Source: Nitrospirota bacterium | GTDB taxonomy: Bacteria > Nitrospirota > Thermodesulfovibrionia > Thermodesulfovibrionales > Magnetobacteriaceae | DNA length: 10,072 bases | Assembly (NCBI GenBank): GCA_015233485.1 | Contig: JADFXO010000127.1 | Coordinates: forward strand, 1-10,072 | Reading direction: 5' to 3' | Shown: one piece after another, positions 6,256-10,072 of the stretch | Position numbering within the stretch: the stretch's first letter is position 1 | Layout: every line of letters starts with the position of its first letter | Notes under the pieces: model-generated | What the model was told of the DNA's origin: nothing | The model's database searches: none | The model's input: only the letters and a program-made list of their open reading frames with translations | Translations under genes and position numbers: made by a program

Positions 6256-6965
6256 TGGTTTATCAGCTCTACGGCCTTTTCGTAGTCCGAGATGCGTCCA
6301 ATATCGAGCCAACGCTCACCGATGTCGTAGACATAGATACGGCCGCCGTCTTTCTTTACCGCATCTATCAGCTCAGGCATGTCAAGCGGGCGGTCCTCCG
6401 GGATGTGTTTAAACACGGACTGGCTCAGGACGTATATCCCCGCATTTATAAAGAAATCATACGATGGTTTTTCTGTTATCGTCTCTAACAATCCTTCGCC
6501 GTCCTTATTGACAACGGCATAGGGTATAGTGAATTGATAGCCCTTTATGCCGATAGTGATGTCCGCGTTTGTCTCTACGTGGCGCAGGTACATTTTATCA
6601 AGGGGGATGTTCATTATCAAATCACCGTTTACGACACAAAACGGCTCAGTAAGCTGCCCCCTGATAATGCCGATGGAGCCTGCAGTGCCAAGTTTTCGGG
6701 GTTCCTTATAAAGGTGTACCGTCATGCCGTCTGCCTTGCGGCTTTCTATCCATCCCTCAAACTCCCGTGCCTTGTAGTTCACGGAGACATAGACATCGCC
6801 GAAGCCGGAGGCCCTCAGGCAATCAATAATGTGGTCAAGAACTGTCGTCTCTCCAACGGGCAGGAGCGGTTTTGGCAAAATAAACGTGTACGGCCTGAGG
6901 CGAACACCGGCACCGCCCGCCATTATCACGGCCTTTTTGCGCGGTGAGGGACAGTGGTCAGACAT
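6243..6965 (-). CDS. Sugar-1-phosphate nucleotidyltransferase
   Basis: This 240-residue enzyme activates a sugar-1-phosphate with NTP to give an NDP-sugar and pyrophosphate. The family signature is clear: AGGAGVRLRPYT (16-27), then PKPLLPVGE (31-39). Further sites are LGTAGSIG (92-99), the metal-binding Asp in VVNGDL (D115), TEKP (164-167), NAGIYV (174-179) and WLDIGRISDY (219-228). It is a single catalytic domain, without the CBS pair found in PtmE of Campylobacter or the C-terminal beta-helix of GlmU. Placed between a LegB-like dehydratase and an epimerase, it plausibly makes the GDP- or UDP-activated sugar they use; PtmE beside LegB in legionaminate pathways is the closest parallel. Its ATG overlaps the upstream stop by eight bases, so it is probably translated by coupling. 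Guanylyl-, cytidylyl- and thymidylyltransferases share these motifs, so the nucleotide is unknown. Confidence 0.9.
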   Translation of the reverse strand: MSDHCPSPRKKAVIMAGGAGVRLRPYTFILPKPLLPVGETTVLDHIIDCLRASGFGDVYVSVNYKAREFEGWIESRKADGMTVHLYKEPRKLGTAGSIGIIRGQLTEPFCVVNGDLIMNIPLDKMYLRHVETNADITIGIKGYQFTIPYAVVNKDGEGLLETITEKPSYDFFINAGIYVLSQSVFKHIPEDRPLDMPELIDAVKKDGGRIYVYDIGERWLDIGRISDYEKAVELINQWKA

Positions 6966-7947
6966 TATATATGCCGGCCTTATACGTGTTGATATTTTTT
7001 CTTATCCACTGAATCGTCTCACTGAGGCCGGCGTCAAGTGAGTAGGAGGGCTGCCAGCCCGTCCCGGCAAGCCTCGTAGTATCGGCCCATAGCCTTTCCA
7101 CTTCGCTGTTTGACGGCCTCGCCCTTTTTTCGTCGAACTCCACCGTCAGTTTGGCGCCCATTAGTTCCATAATTTTTGAAGTGAGGCCGCCTATGCTGAT
7201 CTCAAAATTCGAGCCAATGTTTGTCACCGTGCCGATTGAGACCTCCGTCTCTGCAAGCCGTATCATGGCGGATACGGTGTCCTTTACAAACGTAAAATCC
7301 CTTGTGGGGTGTTGAGAGCCTATTTTTATTTTCGTTGCTCCGGCCTCAATCTGTGTAATTATAGTCGGGATTATGGCCCGTGCCGACTGCCTCGGGCCGT
7401 ACGTATTAAATGGCCGCACGATGGTGACAGGAAGTGAGAATGCCCGATAGAAACTCTCCGCTATGGCGTCAGCGCCGATTTTTGTCGCGGAGTAGGGGGA
7501 TTGTCCCTGAAGCGGATGAGCCTCGTCTATCGGGACGTATCTGGCCGTGCCATATACTTCGCTTGTAGATGTGTGAATAATACGCTGGGTCTTAAAATCC
7601 TTCGCGGCCTGTACGATGTTCAATGTCCCCTCTATGTTGGTCTTTACGTATGAGCCGGGGGCGATATAGGAATACGGGATGGCGATTAACGCGGCAAGGT
7701 GAAAGACTATGTCCATGCCTTCAAGGGCGTCTCTGACGTTATAGGCGTCTCTGATGTCGCCGCAGTAAACGTCTATTTTATTTTTTAGTTCATCGTCAAA
7801 TGTGTCTATCCATCCCCATGAGTTGAAGGAGTTATAATAGACAAACGCGCGCACCGACACCCCAAGGCCAACGAGGGCCTCTACCAGATGGCTTCCAATG
7901 AAGCCGCAGGCGCCGGTTACTATGACTTTTTTGCCTTTCCATTCCAT
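6958..7947 (-). CDS. legB: LegB-like sugar-nucleotide 4,6-dehydratase
   Basis: This 329-residue extended SDR most resembles LegB, the NAD-dependent GDP-GlcNAc 4,6-dehydratase of legionaminic acid synthesis (Cj1319 in Campylobacter). Motifs I recognise from that group are YNSFNSWGW (38-46), AALIAIPYSYIAP (85-97), HTSTSEVYGTA (125-135), RPFNTYGPRQSARAIIPTII (178-197) and RPSNSEVERL (277-286). The cofactor loop is TGACGFIG (G12, G15, G18) and the catalytic pair is in SPYSATK (Y152, K156), with an acidic Glu at 130 as expected for a 4,6-dehydratase. It begins 29 bases after ilvN and overlaps the nucleotidyltransferase by eight bases. The other legionaminate genes (aminotransferase, synthase, hydrolase, CMP transferase) are not in the window, so the end product could instead be a different 6-deoxy sugar. 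The symbol reflects family membership, not a proven pathway. Confidence 0.8.
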   Translation of the reverse strand: MEWKGKKVIVTGACGFIGSHLVEALVGLGVSVRAFVYYNSFNSWGWIDTFDDELKNKIDVYCGDIRDAYNVRDALEGMDIVFHLAALIAIPYSYIAPGSYVKTNIEGTLNIVQAAKDFKTQRIIHTSTSEVYGTARYVPIDEAHPLQGQSPYSATKIGADAIAESFYRAFSLPVTIVRPFNTYGPRQSARAIIPTIITQIEAGATKIKIGSQHPTRDFTFVKDTVSAMIRLAETEVSIGTVTNIGSNFEISIGGLTSKIMELMGAKLTVEFDEKRARPSNSEVERLWADTTRLAGTGWQPSYSLDAGLSETIQWIRKNINTYKAGIYNV

Positions 7948-7976
7948 TTCTATCTGTTGAGCCCATCAGCTCCGGT

Positions 7977-8465
7977 TCAGCCCTTGGATTTTTCCCGCGC
8001 TATGGCAATCTTCCCCGAGCGGACGAACTCCTTCACACCCATCGGTTTGACGAGTTCAAGGAATGCCTCTATTTTTTTCTCATCTCCGGTTATCTCTATT
8101 GTATAGGTCTTAGGGCTTGAGTCCACTACCCTGCCTCTGAATATCTCGGCAAGCCGCAGCACTTCGGCCTTTTGTTCCTGTGGCGGCGCGATTTTAACCA
8201 GTACCATTTCTCTTTCGACATGGTCAACGTCGAATAGATCCTGTACCTTTATCACGTCTATCAGCTTATTCAACTGTTTATTGATTTGCTCGACAATCTG
8301 GTCCTCACCCCTTGTGACGATAGTCATCACGGAGACCTTAGGGTCGAGGGTCTCCCCAACGGAGATGCTCTCGATGTTATAGCCGCGGCCGCTGAAAAGC
8401 CCGGCAACCCTCGACAGCACGCCGAACTTATTCTCTACCTGAACAGATATTGTATGTCTTTTCAT
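7977..8465 (-). CDS. ilvN: Acetolactate synthase small (regulatory) subunit
   Basis: This 162-residue protein is the regulatory subunit of acetohydroxyacid synthase (also called IlvH), which activates the large subunit and gives valine feedback control in branched-chain amino acid synthesis. An N-terminal ACT domain (about 3-77) carries the residues expected at the valine site, N12, G15 and N30, in ENKFGVLSRV and GYNIES. DHVEREMVLVKI (81-92) leads into the C-terminal domain (to about 158) with RGRVVDSSP (110-118). The length matches the E. coli homologue (163). I chose the ATG at 8463-8465, where GAGGAG lies five bases upstream. A longer frame from 8528 would run deep into ilvB and add a 21-residue lysine-rich tail foreign to the family. 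The gene starts ten bases after the ilvB stop, so the two are co-transcribed. Confidence 0.96.
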   Translation of the reverse strand: MKRHTISVQVENKFGVLSRVAGLFSGRGYNIESISVGETLDPKVSVMTIVTRGEDQIVEQINKQLNKLIDVIKVQDLFDVDHVEREMVLVKIAPPQEQKAEVLRLAEIFRGRVVDSSPKTYTIEITGDEKKIEAFLELVKPMGVKEFVRSGKIAIAREKSKG

Positions 8466-8470
8466 AGCAA

Positions 8471-8476
8471 CTCCTC
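8471..8476 (-). promoter_or_regulatory. Ribosome binding site of ilvN
   Basis: GAGGAG on the minus strand lies five bases before the ilvN ATG and overlaps the first base position of the ilvB stop (8476-8478). It decides the start at 8465 over the longer upstream frame and suggests translational coupling with ilvB. Confidence 0.7.
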
Positions 8477-9594
8477 TATTTGACAGCCTTGAGTTTCTTT
8501 TCTTCTTTTTTCGGTTCTTCCTCGTCAAACATCATCTGGTCAATCGCCGCACCGGCAGGAACCATAGGAAACACCTTTTCCTTCCAATCAATAACGAAGT
8601 CCATGAATACCGGTTTTTTGGTCTTCAGCGCCTCCCTGATGACCGGCTCCACGTCTGAGGGACTTTCCGCGCGCAGCCCCACGGCGGAGTATGCCTCGGC
8701 GACCTTGACAAAGTCCGGCACCGTGTTCAGATGGCTGTGTGAGTATCTCTCTTTGAAGAACAACTCCTGCCACTGCCTGACCATACCGAGATAGCCGTTG
8801 TTCAGGATTGCCACCTTTACGGGGAGTTCATAGATTACGGCCGTGGCCAGCTCCTGTATGTTCATCTGAATGCTGCCGTCGCCGGCTATGTCAATAACGG
8901 TCTTATCGGGGTATGCTACTTGGGCGCCTATTGCCGCGGGAAATCCATAGCCCATTGTGCCCAGCCCCCCGGAGGTCAGAAATGTACGCGGCTTGTCGAA
9001 TTTAAAAAACTGCGCCGCCCACATTTGATTTTGTCCTACCTCGGTGGTTATGATGGCGTCTCCACCGGTGGCCTCGTAGAGTTTTTCTATGACGTACTGG
9101 GGTTTTATAACCGTGTCTGAGTATCTGTAGCTCATAGGCCTGAGTTGTTTCCAGTCGTCAAGCTGCTTAAGCCATGCCTTTCTTATCTCGCCCCACTGCT
9201 TCTTTTGCCCTGCTTTGACGATTTGATTCAGTGTCGTAAGGACATTTTTCGAGTCCCCTACGATAGGAATGTCTACGTGCACATTTTTCCTGATTGATGT
9301 GGGGTCAATGTCTATGTGTACGATAGTGGCATGGGGGGCAAACGCTGAAATCTTGCCCGTCACCCTGTCATCGAACCTCATGCCTACGGCTACTATAAGG
9401 TCGGAGTCCTGAATTGCCATATTAGCGTAATATGTGCCGTGCATCCCGGGCATCCCTAAAGACAGCGGATGTACCGACGGGAAGCTGCCTATCCCCATGA
9501 GGGTGGTAATGACAGGTATCTGTGTGAACTCGGCCAGCTCTCTGAGTTCATCCGAAGCGTTGGAGAGGATTACGCCGCCCCCGGCAATAATCAC
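8476..9594 (-). CDS. ilvB: Acetolactate synthase large subunit, C-terminal part after an in-frame TAG
   Basis: This is the middle and C-terminal part of the catalytic subunit of acetohydroxyacid synthase, which condenses pyruvate with pyruvate or 2-ketobutyrate. It holds the central FAD/nucleotide-fold domain (from KKPVIIAGGG; FDDRVTGK at 74-81 counted from the GTG at 9594) and the thiamine-diphosphate C-terminal domain, with the ThDP motif from AGDGS (237-241) to LNNG (264-267). GTMGYGFPAAIG and MVRQWQELFF are also typical, and the end carries an unusual acidic-then-basic tail (FDEEEPKKEEKKLK). The same reading frame continues upstream without shift, but a TAG at 9604-9606 cuts it off from the N-terminal domain. 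The first possible restart is the GTG at 9592-9594, nine bases after the stop and without a good ribosome binding site; GAGGAG lies about 21 bases upstream. So this is either a nonsense-disrupted gene, a read-through product or a sequence error. Confidence 0.85.
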   Translation of the reverse strand: MIIAGGGVILSNASDELRELAEFTQIPVITTLMGIGSFPSVHPLSLGMPGMHGTYYANMAIQDSDLIVAVGMRFDDRVTGKISAFAPHATIVHIDIDPTSIRKNVHVDIPIVGDSKNVLTTLNQIVKAGQKKQWGEIRKAWLKQLDDWKQLRPMSYRYSDTVIKPQYVIEKLYEATGGDAIITTEVGQNQMWAAQFFKFDKPRTFLTSGGLGTMGYGFPAAIGAQVAYPDKTVIDIAGDGSIQMNIQELATAVIYELPVKVAILNNGYLGMVRQWQELFFKERYSHSHLNTVPDFVKVAEAYSAVGLRAESPSDVEPVIREALKTKKPVFMDFVIDWKEKVFPMVPAGAAIDQMMFDEEEPKKEEKKLKAVK

Positions 9595-9603
9595 CGGCTT
9601 TTT

Positions 9604-10072
9604 CTATTTAGCGATCTCCTCACCGGCCTTTTCGATCATCTTCCTGTTACCCTCTACGGTTGGGTTATAGCTGCGTATCTGGATTTTCTCCGGCCAGTTG
9701 AAATTCGCCATACCGGACGAAATATCCCTGGGCAGATCAATAAGCACCGGGCCGGGCCGCCCGGTAGAGGCGATATGAAATGCCTCCCTGATAGTGTCGG
9801 CGAGGTCCTCTATGTTTTTTACCAGATAGTTGTACTTTGTACACGGGCGGGTTATTCCTACGATGTCCGCCTCCTGAAAGGCATCGTTACCGATAAGCAT
9901 AGTGGGAACCTGACCGGTTAGGACAACGATGGGGATGGAGTCCATGGCAGCTGTGGCGATGCCCGTTACGGTGTTTGTGGCACCGGGGCCGGACGTAACA
10001 AGGGCCACGCCGACTTTGCCGGTTGAGCGGGCGTAACCGTCCGCCATGTGTGTCGCGCCCTGTTCGTGCCGT
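9604..10072 (-). CDS. ilvB: Acetolactate synthase large subunit, N-terminal part (runs off the right edge)
   Basis: This is the pyrimidine-binding (PYR) domain of the same acetohydroxyacid synthase, incomplete at its N-terminus because the gene continues past position 10072. The visible frame begins RHEQGATHMADGYARSTG, followed by VALVTSGPGATNTVTGIATA and GRPGPVLIDLPRDI, all close to family consensus. The ATG at 10045-10047 is an internal Met, not the start. The catalytic Glu of the ThDP site should lie upstream, outside the window. The part ends EEIAK and then a TAG at 9604-9606; the next codons, KKPVIIAGGG, are exactly what should follow. Alone, this fragment lacks the ThDP diphosphate-binding half and could not be active, though PYR and C-terminal domains contact each other in the dimer, so two separate chains might conceivably assemble. 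Confidence 0.88.
   Translation of the reverse strand, partial: RHEQGATHMADGYARSTGKVGVALVTSGPGATNTVTGIATAAMDSIPIVVLTGQVPTMLIGNDAFQEADIVGITRPCTKYNYLVKNIEDLADTIREAFHIASTGRPGPVLIDLPRDISSGMANFNWPEKIQIRSYNPTVEGNRKMIEKAGEEIAK

Noticed and set aside
6256..6312. Longer start for the epimerase gene
   Set aside because: It would add 19 residues before the Rossmann strand and extend the overlap with the nucleotidyltransferase gene to 70 bases. The ATG at 6255 fits the family better.
8466..8528. Longer start for ilvN giving a lysine-rich N-terminal tail
   Set aside because: It overlaps the ilvB end out of frame, and the ATG at 8465 has a good ribosome binding site and gives the standard family length.
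8476..9606. Genome-wide reassignment of TAG to an amino acid, suggested by the ilvB amber codon
   Set aside because: TAG also ends ilvB properly at 8476-8478, directly before the ilvN start, and ends the TPR/SPOR gene at 886-888. Reading through either gives nothing family-like, so TAG acts as a stop here.

Overview
The window looks like a chromosomal piece of a Gram-negative-type (diderm) bacterium. The C-terminal SPOR domain of the largest protein, the undecaprenyl-phosphate type sugar transferase and the legionaminate-type sugar genes all suggest a peptidoglycan-plus-glycan envelope. I cannot place the organism more precisely from sequence alone. A deep-branching environmental lineage such as Nitrospirota or a deltaproteobacterium would fit, but that is only a guess.

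Layout. Positions 1-812 hold plus-strand material: the possible tail of an unrecognised gene (2-106), a good sigma70-like promoter (138-167), and a 199-residue Ser/Asn/Thr/Gly-rich, almost uncharged protein (213-812). Everything from 886 to the right edge is on the minus strand and converges on that gene. Read in transcription order (right to left), the minus-strand genes are: ilvB (acetolactate synthase large subunit, running off the right edge and split by an in-frame TAG), ilvN (small subunit), a LegB-like sugar-nucleotide 4,6-dehydratase, a sugar-1-phosphate nucleotidyltransferase, a second NAD-dependent epimerase/dehydratase and a GT4 glycosyltransferase. Four of the last junctions are short gaps or overlaps (29-base gap, then 8-, 13- and 4-base overlaps), so these genes form one tightly coupled unit. 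A 330-base stretch without a confident gene (3911-4240) follows. It holds two copies of a G/C-arm palindrome and an in-frame continuation of the glycosyltransferase frame. Then come a short PglC-like phospho-sugar transferase and a large multi-spanning GT-C/TMTC-like protein with TPR repeats and a C-terminal SPOR domain.

How the genes work together. IlvB and IlvN make acetolactate or acetohydroxybutyrate for branched-chain amino acids. The genes behind them form a glycan module: activate a sugar-1-phosphate, dehydrate or epimerise the nucleotide sugar, transfer it (GT4), start a lipid-linked glycan (sugar transferase), and probably act on a lipid-linked sugar at the outer face of the inner membrane (GT-C/TPR/SPOR protein). 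The glycan could be an O-antigen, a capsule or a protein modification; the window does not decide this.

Most notable observations: (1) an in-frame amber codon cutting ilvB exactly between its first and second domains; (2) a glycosyltransferase stop codon at the centre of a perfect palindrome, followed by 60 more open codons in the same frame that contain a second copy of the palindrome with Leu in place of the stop; (3) a GT-C/TPR/SPOR fusion that may tie glycosylation to the division site; (4) the near-chargeless Ser/Asn protein with its own strong promoter.
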